A DNA stretch of 64,000 nt from Aestuariibacter sp. (lineage in GTDB: Bacteria; Pseudomonadota; Gammaproteobacteria; Enterobacterales; Alteromonadaceae), in assembly GCA_017794925.1 (NCBI GenBank), contig CP051238.1, forward strand, positions 1,451,916-1,515,915, read 5' to 3'. The notes below the pieces were generated by a model. The model was not told the DNA's origin. It worked only from the letters and a program-made list of their open reading frames with translations, and did not search any database. The position numbers were made by a program, and so were the translations under genes. This document shows positions 37,472-45,346 of the stretch, one piece after another; within the stretch, counting starts at the first letter, position 1, and each line of letters opens with the position of its first letter.

Positions 37472-38530
37472 ATGTCTGCAATTAAAGGCCCGGCGATATT
37501 CCTGGCACAATTTTTAAGTGATCAAGCGCCGTTTAACCGCTTGGATACTATCGCAGCATGGGCAGCGGAACTGGGTTATAAAGGCATTCAGGTGCCTACC
37601 AGCGACCCGGCGATTTTTGATTTGGAACGCGCCGCGGAAAGTCAGGAATACTGTGACGAAATCCTCGAGACATGCCGCAAAGCGGGTGTGGAAATCACTG
37701 AGCTTTCTACGCACCTGCAAGGGCAGTTAGTGGCAGTACATCCTGCTTACGATGAGTTGTTTGACAACTTTGCGCCTGAGCACTTACACGGTAACCCAAA
37801 AGCGCGTACCGAGTGGGCCATTAATCAGCTGAAATGCGCAGCAAAAGCCAGTCAACGCCTGGGCCTGAAAGCTCATGCTACTTTCTCTGGTGCTTTGATG
37901 TGGCACCTGGTTTACCCGTGGCCACAGCGTCCGGCTGGTCTGGTTGAGCAAGGTTTTGCTGAACTGGCGAATCGCTGGTTGCCTATTCTGGATGCCTTCG
38001 ATGAAGCGGGCGTGGATGTGTGTTACGAAATCCATCCGGGCGAAGATATTCACGATGGCGCAACGTTTGAGCGATTCCTGAAAGCGGTGGACAACCACCC
38101 ACGTGCGAACATTCTGTTCGACCCGAGCCACTATGTGCTGCAACAACTGGATTACCTCGACTTCATCGATCGTTACCACGACCGCATCAAGATGTTCCAC
38201 GTAAAAGACGCCGAGTTTAACCCAACAGGGCGTTCAGGTGTGTACGGCGGTTATGAGGATTGGGTAGACCGTCCGGGACGTTTCCGTTCACTGGGTGATG
38301 GCCAGGTAGATTTTAAAGGTATCTTCAGCAAGCTGACGCAGTACGGTTTTGAAGGTTGGGCGGTGCTTGAATGGGAATGCTGCCTGAAAGACTCCAATCA
38401 GGGCGCAGCAGAAGGCGCGCCGTTTATTGCCAGCCATATCATTCAGCGGGCAACCCATGCATTTGACGATTTTGCGGGCGCAACAAGCAGCGACACGCGT
38501 AATCGACGCATTCTTGGATTAGACGAATAA
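37472..38530 (+). CDS. Sugar phosphate isomerase/epimerase-like TIM-barrel protein (cytoplasmic)
   Basis: A 352-residue protein without a signal peptide; GCAGGAGAG precedes the ATG. The xylose-isomerase-like barrel shows GYKGIQVPTSDPAIFD, VEITELSTHLQGQLVAVHPAYDE, CYEIHPGEDIHDG, ILFDPSHYVLQQLDYLDFIDRY, MFHVKDAEFNPTGRSGVYGGYEDW and EGWAVLEWECCLKD. Glu, Asp and His at these places form the divalent-metal site of the family. It is 60 bases after the Gfo/Idh/MocA gene. A keto-sugar isomerase or a lyase is plausible. Confidence 0.87.
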   Translation: MSAIKGPAIFLAQFLSDQAPFNRLDTIAAWAAELGYKGIQVPTSDPAIFDLERAAESQEYCDEILETCRKAGVEITELSTHLQGQLVAVHPAYDELFDNFAPEHLHGNPKARTEWAINQLKCAAKASQRLGLKAHATFSGALMWHLVYPWPQRPAGLVEQGFAELANRWLPILDAFDEAGVDVCYEIHPGEDIHDGATFERFLKAVDNHPRANILFDPSHYVLQQLDYLDFIDRYHDRIKMFHVKDAEFNPTGRSGVYGGYEDWVDRPGRFRSLGDGQVDFKGIFSKLTQYGFEGWAVLEWECCLKDSNQGAAEGAPFIASHIIQRATHAFDDFAGATSSDTRNRRILGLDE

Positions 38531-38567
38531 CAACACTAACCATAACGAAGGAATTGGCGGTGAGCCT

Positions 38568-39791
38568 ATGAACACAATAACAATACGGCTAAGCGTAATG
38601 ATGTTTCTCCAGTTTTTTATCTGGGGTGGGTGGTTTGTCACATTGGGGACATTCCTGGGCGGCACGCTGGGCGCAAGCGGCGGCGAAATTGGAATGGCGT
38701 TTTCAACCCAGTCATGGGGGGCGATCATAGCGCCTTTCATTATTGGTTTAATTGCCGACCGCTTTTTTAATGCAGAGCGCATCCTGGGTATTTTGCATTT
38801 AGTCGGCGCCGTGCTGATGTACTTAATGTACCAGTCGGGCGACTTTGCCAGTTTTTACCCTTATGTACTGGGCTATATGATTGCTTACATGCCAACCCTG
38901 GCATTGGTTAACTCGGTGTCGTTTGGTCAAATGAAAGACCCAACCAAAGAGTTCGGGAAAATCCGTGTATGGGGCACGATTGGCTGGATTGTTGCTGGTC
39001 TGGTGATCAGCTATGTGTTCTCCTGGGATTCACAACAAGCCATTGCCGACGGCATGCTGCGTAACACCTTTATGTTGTGTGCAATTGCGTCTGCTGCGCT
39101 GGGTGTTTACAGCTTTACACTACCCGCAACACCGCCAGCCTCCAAAGGTCAGGAGGCGTCTGGCCTGGGTGAACTGCTTGGTCTTGATGCGCTGTCTCTG
39201 CTGAAAGATAAAAACTTCTTAGTCTTTTTCCTGTCGAGCGTACTTATTTGTATTCCGTTGGCGTTTTATTACCAGAATGCTAACCCGTTCTTAACCGAAA
39301 TCGGTGTAGAAAATGCAACAGGTAAAATGACGCTGGGTCAGGTCTCTGAAGTACTGTTCATGCTGGCTCTGCCGGTATTCCTGAACCGCTTCGGTATTAA
39401 GCTCACGTTAATGCTGGGTATGGCAGCCTGGGTTCTGCGCTATGCGTTATTTGCGCTGGGTGATGCCGACGGTGGCGTCATGTTGCTTATTGTAGGTATT
39501 GCGCTGCACGGTATTTGTTACGACTTCTTCTTCGTGTCGGGGCAAATCTACACCAATGCGAAAGCCACAGAACAATGTAAGAGTGCGGCTCAAGGCCTGA
39601 TTACCCTGGCAACTTACGGCGTAGGTATGCTGGTGGGCTTCTGGGTGGCGGGTCAGGTTACGGATTCATACGTGACCAACGCAGGCCACGACTGGGCACC
39701 AATCTGGTACTTCCCGGCAGGTTTTGCACTGGCAGTACTGGTGATTTTTGTATTGCTGTTTAAAGGCGAAAAGGTAGAAGCCAATGACTAA
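38568..39791 (+). CDS. MFS transporter, nucleoside:H+ symporter-like
   Basis: An inner-membrane transporter of 407 residues with about twelve hydrophobic segments and a family-typical start (LSVMMFLQFFIWGGWFVTLGTFL), AFSTQSWGAIIAPFIIGLIADRFF, and a motif-A-like GKIRVWGTIGWIVAGL. Relatives in the NupG-like group carry nucleosides, but close homologues in sugar clusters of this type probably import mono- or keto-sugars. The next gene overlaps its end by 8 bases. The likely cargo is the product of the periplasmic enzymes of this cluster. Confidence 0.85.
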   Translation: MNTITIRLSVMMFLQFFIWGGWFVTLGTFLGGTLGASGGEIGMAFSTQSWGAIIAPFIIGLIADRFFNAERILGILHLVGAVLMYLMYQSGDFASFYPYVLGYMIAYMPTLALVNSVSFGQMKDPTKEFGKIRVWGTIGWIVAGLVISYVFSWDSQQAIADGMLRNTFMLCAIASAALGVYSFTLPATPPASKGQEASGLGELLGLDALSLLKDKNFLVFFLSSVLICIPLAFYYQNANPFLTEIGVENATGKMTLGQVSEVLFMLALPVFLNRFGIKLTLMLGMAAWVLRYALFALGDADGGVMLLIVGIALHGICYDFFFVSGQIYTNAKATEQCKSAAQGLITLATYGVGMLVGFWVAGQVTDSYVTNAGHDWAPIWYFPAGFALAVLVIFVLLFKGEKVEAND

Positions 39792-40695
39792 GCTAATGGA
39801 TTCACTGGCCAATGATGTATCCCGCCGCTCGATGCTCAAGCAACTGGTAGTGGGCGTAACCGGCGCTACGTTGTCGGGTAATGCACTGGCGCAACTGGGC
39901 AATGTTGAGCCGAGTGGTCCCCTGAAAGGGGCGGTGAATCATTCAGTAAGTCGTTGGACTTACGGCAAGCTGTCTATTGAGGAACTGTGTCAGGTCGTCA
40001 AACTTCTGGGTTTTAAAGCCATTGATTTAGTAGGTCCTGAAGACTGGGCGACGCTGAAAAAACATGGCGTGGACAGCTCAATGTGCAATGGCGCAGAGCT
40101 GAACCTGACTGACGGTTGGGCCGACCCGCAGTTCCACGAAGCATTGATTTCGAGGTACACCGCGCACATCGACAAGGTGGCGGACGCCGGTTACACGAAC
40201 TTAATTTGTTTTAGCGGTAATAAGCGTGGAAAAACACCTGAAGAAGGCTTAATCCATGCTGAAAAAGGCCTTAAACAAATTTTAGGTCACGCTGAGAAGC
40301 GCGGTGTAGTGCTGCAAATGGAGCTGTTTAACAGCAAGGTGAATCACCCGGATTATTTTGCAGATAACTCCGCGTGGGGCATCGCGTTGTGTGACCGATT
40401 GGGCTCCGACAACTTTAAATTGTTGTATGACATATACCATATGCAAATCAGTGAGGGGGACATTATCCGGACGATTCAGGATAACCACGCTTACTTTGGT
40501 CACTATCACACTGCCGGGGTCCCTGGCAGACACGAAATCGATGATACCCAGGAGCTGTATTACCCGGCGATCATTAAAGCCATCGTAGCTACCGGTTTTA
40601 CCGGCTATGTGGCGCAAGAATTTATACCCACACCGTCTGATATCAGCGGCCAAATCGCATCTTTGCGTCAGGCCATTGATATTTGTGATGTTTAA
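39784..40695 (+). CDS. Tat-exported hydroxypyruvate-isomerase-like TIM-barrel protein
   Basis: The 303 residues begin with a twin-arginine signal (SRRSMLKQLVVGVTGATLSGNALA). The barrel has VVKLLGFKAIDLVGPEDW, YTNLICFSGNKRGKTPEEGL, VLQMELFNSKVNHPDYFADNS, LLYDIYHMQISEGDIIRTI, YFGHYHTAGVPGRHEIDDTQELYYPAI, and VAQEFIPT, as in hydroxypyruvate isomerase-like proteins with E-D-H-E metal ligands. It overlaps the MFS gene by 8 bp. Export into the periplasm next to a GMC oxidase makes true hydroxypyruvate isomerisation unlikely; epimerisation or elimination on a keto-glycoside is a better guess. Confidence 0.85.
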   Translation: MTKLMDSLANDVSRRSMLKQLVVGVTGATLSGNALAQLGNVEPSGPLKGAVNHSVSRWTYGKLSIEELCQVVKLLGFKAIDLVGPEDWATLKKHGVDSSMCNGAELNLTDGWADPQFHEALISRYTAHIDKVADAGYTNLICFSGNKRGKTPEEGLIHAEKGLKQILGHAEKRGVVLQMELFNSKVNHPDYFADNSAWGIALCDRLGSDNFKLLYDIYHMQISEGDIIRTIQDNHAYFGHYHTAGVPGRHEIDDTQELYYPAIIKAIVATGFTGYVAQEFIPTPSDISGQIASLRQAIDICDV

Positions 40696-40748
40696 AAAAT
40701 AGCAATTACCCTGTCGATTATTAGGCACAGAATTAGAGGGGAGATGTA

Positions 40749-42434
40749 ATGGCGAGTAATGAATACGATGCGATCGTAGTTGGCTCAGGTATCAGTGGCG
40801 GCATGGCAGCAAAAGAGCTGACCGAAAAAGGCCTTAAAGTACTGATGCTGGAACGCGGACGCAATATTGAACATATAAAGGATTATACCAACGCGCATAA
40901 AGAAGCCTGGAATTATCCACATCGAGATCTGCCCACGCAGAAGCGTAAGCAGGAAGAACCCGTGTTGCAACGTGATTATCCGTTGAACGAGTCGACTAAC
41001 GGTATGTGGGCAAGTCATCAGGACTCTCCTTATGTAGAGAAAAAGCGTTTCGACTGGTACCGCGGTTATCACGTAGGTGGTCGTTCACTTTTGTGGGGCC
41101 GTCAGAGTTATCGCTTGAATGAAGAAGACTTCCTTGCGAATGCCAAAGAGGGCATTGCCGTGGACTGGCCGATTCGTTACGAAGACATGGCGCCTTGGTA
41201 CGATTACGTAGAGCGTTTTGCCGGTATCAGCGGTAGTCGTGATGGGTTGGACGTATTGCCTGATGGGCAGTATTTACCGCCAATCCCACTGAACGTAGTG
41301 GAAAAAGAAGTTGCTCAGCGTTTGCAAAAAGCATTCGGCGGAACGCGTCATCTTATCCATGGCCGTTCAGCGAATATTACACAGCCTAAGCCAGAGCAAA
41401 ACCGGGTTAACTGTCAGTACCGTAACAAGTGCTGGTTAGGTTGTCCGTTTGGTGGTTACTTCAGTACCCAGTCGTCCACACTGCCGCTGGCCATGAAAAC
41501 CGGAAATCTAACACTGCGTCCGTTTTCTATTGTGACTCGTGTGCTTTACGACAAAGACAAGAAGCGCGCGACAGGCGTAGAAATCCTGGATTCTGAAACC
41601 AACCAGACTTACGTATTTAAGAGCAAGATTGTGTTCCTGAACGCCTCAGCACTTAACTCAACATGGATGCTGATGAACTCAGCAACCGACGTATGGGACG
41701 GTGGTCTGGGTAGCAGCAGTGGTGAGCTGGGCCACAACATTATGGACCACCACTTCCGCGTTGGCGCAAGTGCCGAAGTGGAAGGTTTCGACGACAAATA
41801 TTACTACGGCCGTCGTCCGTCAGGTTTCTACATTCCACGTTTCCGTAACTGGCATGACGATAAGCGTAACTACCTGCGTGGCTTTGGTTATCAGGGCAGC
41901 GCGAGCCGTGATGGCTGGAATCGCAATATTGCCGAGATGGGGATTGGTGCAGGTCTTAAAGACGCCATCGTTGAGCCGGGTGGCTGGCGTATAGGCATGA
42001 CCGCGTTTGGTGAAATGCTGCCACACCACGATAACCGCATTTACCTGAGTAAAGATAAGAAGGATAAATGGGGTCTGCCGGTTCTGGAAATGGACGTGGA
42101 GATCAAAGAAAACGAAATCGCCATGCGTAAAGACATGAAAGACGACGCGGTTGAAATGTTTGAACGTGCTGGTCTTAAAAACGTGCGTGGCTACGAAGGC
42201 GATTATGCGCCGGGTATGGGTATTCACGAAATGGGTGGTGCACGTATGGGCCGCGATCCTAAAACGTCGGTTACTAACAAGTTCAACCAGGTTTGGGATG
42301 CGCCAAACGTATTCATGACTGACGGTGCATGTATGACCTCTGCGTCTTGTGTAAACCCATCTCTTACTTATATGGCGTTAACGGCTCGTGCAGCCAGCTA
42401 CGCGGTAGAAGAACTGAAAAAGAGGAATCTGTAA
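40749..42434 (+). CDS. GMC oxidoreductase, large subunit of a glucoside/glucose dehydrogenase-like complex
   Basis: A 561-residue FAD enzyme. The dinucleotide motif VVGSGISGGMAAKELTEKGLKVLMLERG is at residues 10-37, GGRSLLWGRQSYR follows, and the C-terminal end has HEMGGARMGRDP and DGACMTSASCVNPSLTYMALTAR. C222-X5-C228-X3-C232 (NCQYRNKCWLGCPFGG) lines up with the cysteines that hold a 3Fe-4S cluster in FAD-glucose dehydrogenases. It has no signal peptide, but the next gene supplies a Tat signal subunit overlapping its stop by 1 base, the usual hitch-hiker arrangement. The predicted reaction is C3 (or C1) oxidation of a glycoside in the periplasm. Confidence 0.9.
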   Translation: MASNEYDAIVVGSGISGGMAAKELTEKGLKVLMLERGRNIEHIKDYTNAHKEAWNYPHRDLPTQKRKQEEPVLQRDYPLNESTNGMWASHQDSPYVEKKRFDWYRGYHVGGRSLLWGRQSYRLNEEDFLANAKEGIAVDWPIRYEDMAPWYDYVERFAGISGSRDGLDVLPDGQYLPPIPLNVVEKEVAQRLQKAFGGTRHLIHGRSANITQPKPEQNRVNCQYRNKCWLGCPFGGYFSTQSSTLPLAMKTGNLTLRPFSIVTRVLYDKDKKRATGVEILDSETNQTYVFKSKIVFLNASALNSTWMLMNSATDVWDGGLGSSSGELGHNIMDHHFRVGASAEVEGFDDKYYYGRRPSGFYIPRFRNWHDDKRNYLRGFGYQGSASRDGWNRNIAEMGIGAGLKDAIVEPGGWRIGMTAFGEMLPHHDNRIYLSKDKKDKWGLPVLEMDVEIKENEIAMRKDMKDDAVEMFERAGLKNVRGYEGDYAPGMGIHEMGGARMGRDPKTSVTNKFNQVWDAPNVFMTDGACMTSASCVNPSLTYMALTARAASYAVEELKKRNL

Positions 42435-43051
42435 TGGAACGTCGTGACATATTAAAACTGATCACGGCTGCCACCGGGGTAGCCATGGTGGGTGCCGATG
42501 CGTTTGCCTGGGACAAAGCCCCCGAAGCAACCAGCGCCAAAGAAGCGGGATTTACCGCAGAGGACATCAGCCTGTTAAACGAAATAGGTGAAACCATCAT
42601 CCCTGCAACAGACAGCCCGGGCGCGAAAGCGGCCAACGTCGGTGCAACGATGGTTGGATTGGTTGCGGATTGTTATACGCCGCCTGAACAAGCTGAATTC
42701 CGTCAGGGCCTGAAAGCCATTGATGTGGAAAGTAAAGCAGCGTTCGGTAAACCTTTCTTGCTGCTGTCTGCTACGCAACGTCATGAGTTATTGACTAAGC
42801 TTGATACCACCGCCAAGGCACAGGACGAGAAAGTGGGTCTGGGCTGGGCTGTGCATCAGCGTCCGAGTCACCGCAGTATGGAAGACAAAGGGCCGGTTCC
42901 GCATTACTTCACGTTAATGAAGCAGCTAACTTTATTCTGCTTCTTCACATCAGAAGTGGGTGCGACTAAAGCGCTGCGCTATGTCAGTATTCCTGGCAAG
43001 TACGATGGCGATATGCCGTATAAAAAAGGCGATCGCGCCTGGGCTACCTAA
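42434..43051 (+). CDS. Gluconate 2-dehydrogenase subunit 3 family (Tat hitch-hiker subunit)
   Basis: This 205-residue small subunit begins MERRDILKLITAATGVAMVGADAFA, a twin-arginine signal, then the family fold (FTAEDISLLNEIGETIIPATDSPGAKAANVGATM, YTPPEQAEFRQGLKAID, YFTLMKQLTLFCFFTSEVGATKALRYVSIPGKYDGDMPY). In FAD-dependent sugar dehydrogenases this subunit carries the GMC catalytic subunit through the Tat pathway. The ATG overlaps the GMC stop (TAATG). A cytochrome c subunit, the third partner in several such complexes, is not found in the window. Confidence 0.9.
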   Translation: MERRDILKLITAATGVAMVGADAFAWDKAPEATSAKEAGFTAEDISLLNEIGETIIPATDSPGAKAANVGATMVGLVADCYTPPEQAEFRQGLKAIDVESKAAFGKPFLLLSATQRHELLTKLDTTAKAQDEKVGLGWAVHQRPSHRSMEDKGPVPHYFTLMKQLTLFCFFTSEVGATKALRYVSIPGKYDGDMPYKKGDRAWAT

Positions 43052-43104
43052 GTCCGGGCTCGGTATAACGCTTTTAGACACTAAAGAATAATAGGACCTT
43101 AAAT

Positions 43105-43863
43105 ATGCAATTAAACTGGTCAGTAAAAGGTACGCTTGCCCTGTGTGTGTTGGGCACTGCAGGATTTGCAGTGGCACAGGGGCAGGCTCTCGAACCGTGG
43201 CAACAGGCACAGAAAACTGAAGTGTGGGAACCTGTTCCGGAAGCGGTCAGCGCACCTGCTAACGGCGTCCCGTCAGACGCTATCGTATTATTCGATGGCA
43301 GCGATCTGAGTGAGTGGGAGTCAGTGAAAGGTGGCGCGGCTCAATGGACGGTAAAAGACGGTGCGCTAACCGTATTACCGGGTAAAGGCGATATTAAAAC
43401 CAAGCGCGACTTCTGTGATGTGCAATTGCACGTTGAATGGAAAACACCGACAGACGTAGAGGGGATGGAAGGCCAGCAGCGTAACAACAGCGGCATTTTC
43501 TTCCAGCAGAAGTATGAAATTCAGGTATTGGATTCATACAAGAATGCGACTTACCCGAATGGTCAGGCTGGCTCTGTTTACAAGCAGACTATTCCGTTGG
43601 TAAACGCGATGCGTCCACCGGGTCAGTGGCAGGAGTACGACATCCTGTTTACCGCGCCACGCTTCGATGGTGAAGAGTTGGTGTCGCACGGTTACGTAAC
43701 GGTTATTCACAATGGCGTTGTTGTGCAAAACCACACAAAAATCCTTGGTACAACAGAATGGATTGGCGCACCGAAAATCATACCTCATGGTTGCGCACCT
43801 ATTCAGCTACAGGATCACGATAACTTCGTGAGCTTCAGAAATATCTGGATCCGCGAACTGTAA
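43105..43863 (+). CDS. DUF1080 (3-keto-disaccharide hydrolase-like) exported protein
   Basis: A 252-residue protein with a Sec signal peptide (LALCVLGTAGFAVA) and a single DUF1080 jelly-roll domain: IVLFDGSDLSEWESVKGGAAQWTVKDGALTVLPGKGDIKTKRDFCDVQLHVEWKTP, NNSGIFFQQKYEIQVLDSY, PIQLQDHDNFVSFRNIWIREL. Members of this family hydrolyse 3-keto-glycosides made by GMC or Gfo/Idh dehydrogenases. Its place directly after the GMC pair gives the clearest functional clue for the whole cluster. It is the last gene before a strong terminator. Confidence 0.9.
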   Translation: MQLNWSVKGTLALCVLGTAGFAVAQGQALEPWQQAQKTEVWEPVPEAVSAPANGVPSDAIVLFDGSDLSEWESVKGGAAQWTVKDGALTVLPGKGDIKTKRDFCDVQLHVEWKTPTDVEGMEGQQRNNSGIFFQQKYEIQVLDSYKNATYPNGQAGSVYKQTIPLVNAMRPPGQWQEYDILFTAPRFDGEELVSHGYVTVIHNGVVVQNHTKILGTTEWIGAPKIIPHGCAPIQLQDHDNFVSFRNIWIREL

Positions 43864-43886
43864 CTGCGAATACCTTGTTCTCTGTT

Positions 43887-43912
43887 AAAACCCGGCTTTT
43901 GCCGGGTTTTTT
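43887..43912 (+). terminator. Intrinsic terminator of the keto-glycoside operon
   Basis: AAAACCCGGC-TTTT-GCCGGGTTTT is a perfect 10-bp stem with a tetraloop and a run of six T, 24 bases after the DUF1080 stop. Confidence 0.92.
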
Positions 43913-44078
43913 GTGCTTATTTTTCAAAGTATCGATTGCAAATAAACTAAATTTACCAACCAATAAATAGGAGTTATTAATAACTAAGGTGCTGTTAATT
44001 ATGAAATTATAAGACAAATTTGCAAAGATGGAGTACTGTACTTTGGCACCTTCCGCAATGAATGTTTAGGCGAACAAA

Positions 44079-44894
44079 ATGCACCTGTTTGATTTACTGA
44101 AAGTGACAAGCCCGGATTTTGAACCGAGCAACTGCAAAATCCATCTGGCTACATGGAATGGGGAAGACAATCCCCTTGATGTTTTTCTGGCGGGCAATTT
44201 TGATGAATGGCAAAGTTGGCAAACAAAAAAGAACTTCGAGCGTTTATACGTAATCGCGTTAATCGCCCTTCCCGCATCGAACAAGTGGTTATTCAGCGGT
44301 CTGTATCAATCCCAGGGCGCTGAATGGCAAGATTCGCAAAACTGTTATTATTACAAACTAATGCCTGACATATCATGCTCTGATCTTAATGGTCGCTTGG
44401 TGGTTGAGTACTCACGTTCAGGTAGGCAGCCATATTTGAATGCTGATAACCTGACGTCAGATATTACCGTGACAGAACTAAAAGAAGAGAAGCTCTCGAT
44501 TGCTGAATTTCCGGGGTATAGGAATATCAATTTATCGAAAGGTGAACTGGACACAATAGTTCGACAATCCCTTGATTCATGGCGAACGGCACTTTCGAAC
44601 GTCGCTGGTATCTATGTAATTTCTGATACCGATAGTGGAAAATTATATGTCGGTAGCGCCACAGGTGAAGGTGGCATATGGCAACGTTGGTGCGACTATG
44701 CTGCGTCGGGTCACGGTGGTAATAAGGAATTGCGAGAATTGCTAAGAGAAACTGGCGCAAAATCCGCTGAGAACTTTCGTTTTGCAGTATTGGAGATTAC
44801 TGACATTCATTCTGGCGAGAAAGAAGTGCTAAGACGTGAATCGCATTGGAAAGAAGTCTTGCTTACCAGACAGTACGGCTACAATGCCAACTAA
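44079..44894 (+). CDS. GIY-YIG nuclease domain protein
   Basis: A 271-residue protein with an uncharacterised N-terminal part (about 1-170, rich in Trp) and a C-terminal GIY-YIG nuclease domain. The latter has GIYVIS (177-182), KLYVGSA (188-194), the conserved Arg in IWQRW (R203), the metal-binding Glu in RESHWKEVL (E254) and the final Asn in GYNAN. All core residues are present, so it is probably an active nuclease. It stands alone between a terminator and a small membrane protein gene. DNA repair, modification-dependent cutting or defence are possible; the context does not decide. Confidence 0.82.
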   Translation: MHLFDLLKVTSPDFEPSNCKIHLATWNGEDNPLDVFLAGNFDEWQSWQTKKNFERLYVIALIALPASNKWLFSGLYQSQGAEWQDSQNCYYYKLMPDISCSDLNGRLVVEYSRSGRQPYLNADNLTSDITVTELKEEKLSIAEFPGYRNINLSKGELDTIVRQSLDSWRTALSNVAGIYVISDTDSGKLYVGSATGEGGIWQRWCDYAASGHGGNKELRELLRETGAKSAENFRFAVLEITDIHSGEKEVLRRESHWKEVLLTRQYGYNAN

Positions 44895-44947
44895 ATCACT
44901 ATTATCAACCTGTACTGGTTATTGTTATTTAGCTATCAAGGAATGTT

Positions 44948-45232
44948 ATGGCTCAACAACATGAGTTCAATGATACCAAAAGATTAATCTACACCTATGC
45001 CACGCTTATCTTTTGGATTACGTCGTTAATATTGAGGCAATATAAAGATGATTTACCTTATATTGGGGGATTAAATACAGAATTTATTACGCTTGGTATG
45101 CAGCTAGTTGGACTTGCTATGTTAGTCATCGCCATGCGTTATTCCAAATGCCCTTCATGCGAAAAATTGGCTGGTGGTGGAATACTTAACCTTAAAAAAT
45201 GCAAAGCGTGTGGTCATGCGCTGCCGGAGTGA
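44948..45232 (+). CDS. Small membrane protein with C-terminal zinc ribbon
   Basis: A 94-residue protein with two hydrophobic segments (about 15-27 and 47-65) and a tail CPSCEKLAGGGILNLKKCKACGHALPE, where two CxxC pairs can bind zinc. The genes around it give no clue to its function. AAGGAATGTTATG supplies a ribosome site. It is AT-rich like the GIY-YIG gene before it. Confidence 0.65.
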   Translation: MAQQHEFNDTKRLIYTYATLIFWITSLILRQYKDDLPYIGGLNTEFITLGMQLVGLAMLVIAMRYSKCPSCEKLAGGGILNLKKCKACGHALPE

Positions 45233-45346
45233 ATCAACAAAGTACGACTGCGTAAAATAGCTATGATTCGCATACCATAAACCATTCGAACCATCTGTCC
45301 TGACGATCCAAATTTTACTCAGTACTCTATTTTAAGCGCTCTGCAT

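Noticed and set aside
37784..38200. Minus-strand frame of 138 residues in the TIM-barrel gene
   Set aside because: Antisense shadow of a conserved gene, with no motif or start signal.
41820..42227. Minus-strand frame of 135 residues in the GMC gene
   Set aside because: The GMC reading frame carries all family motifs here; the antisense frame shows none.
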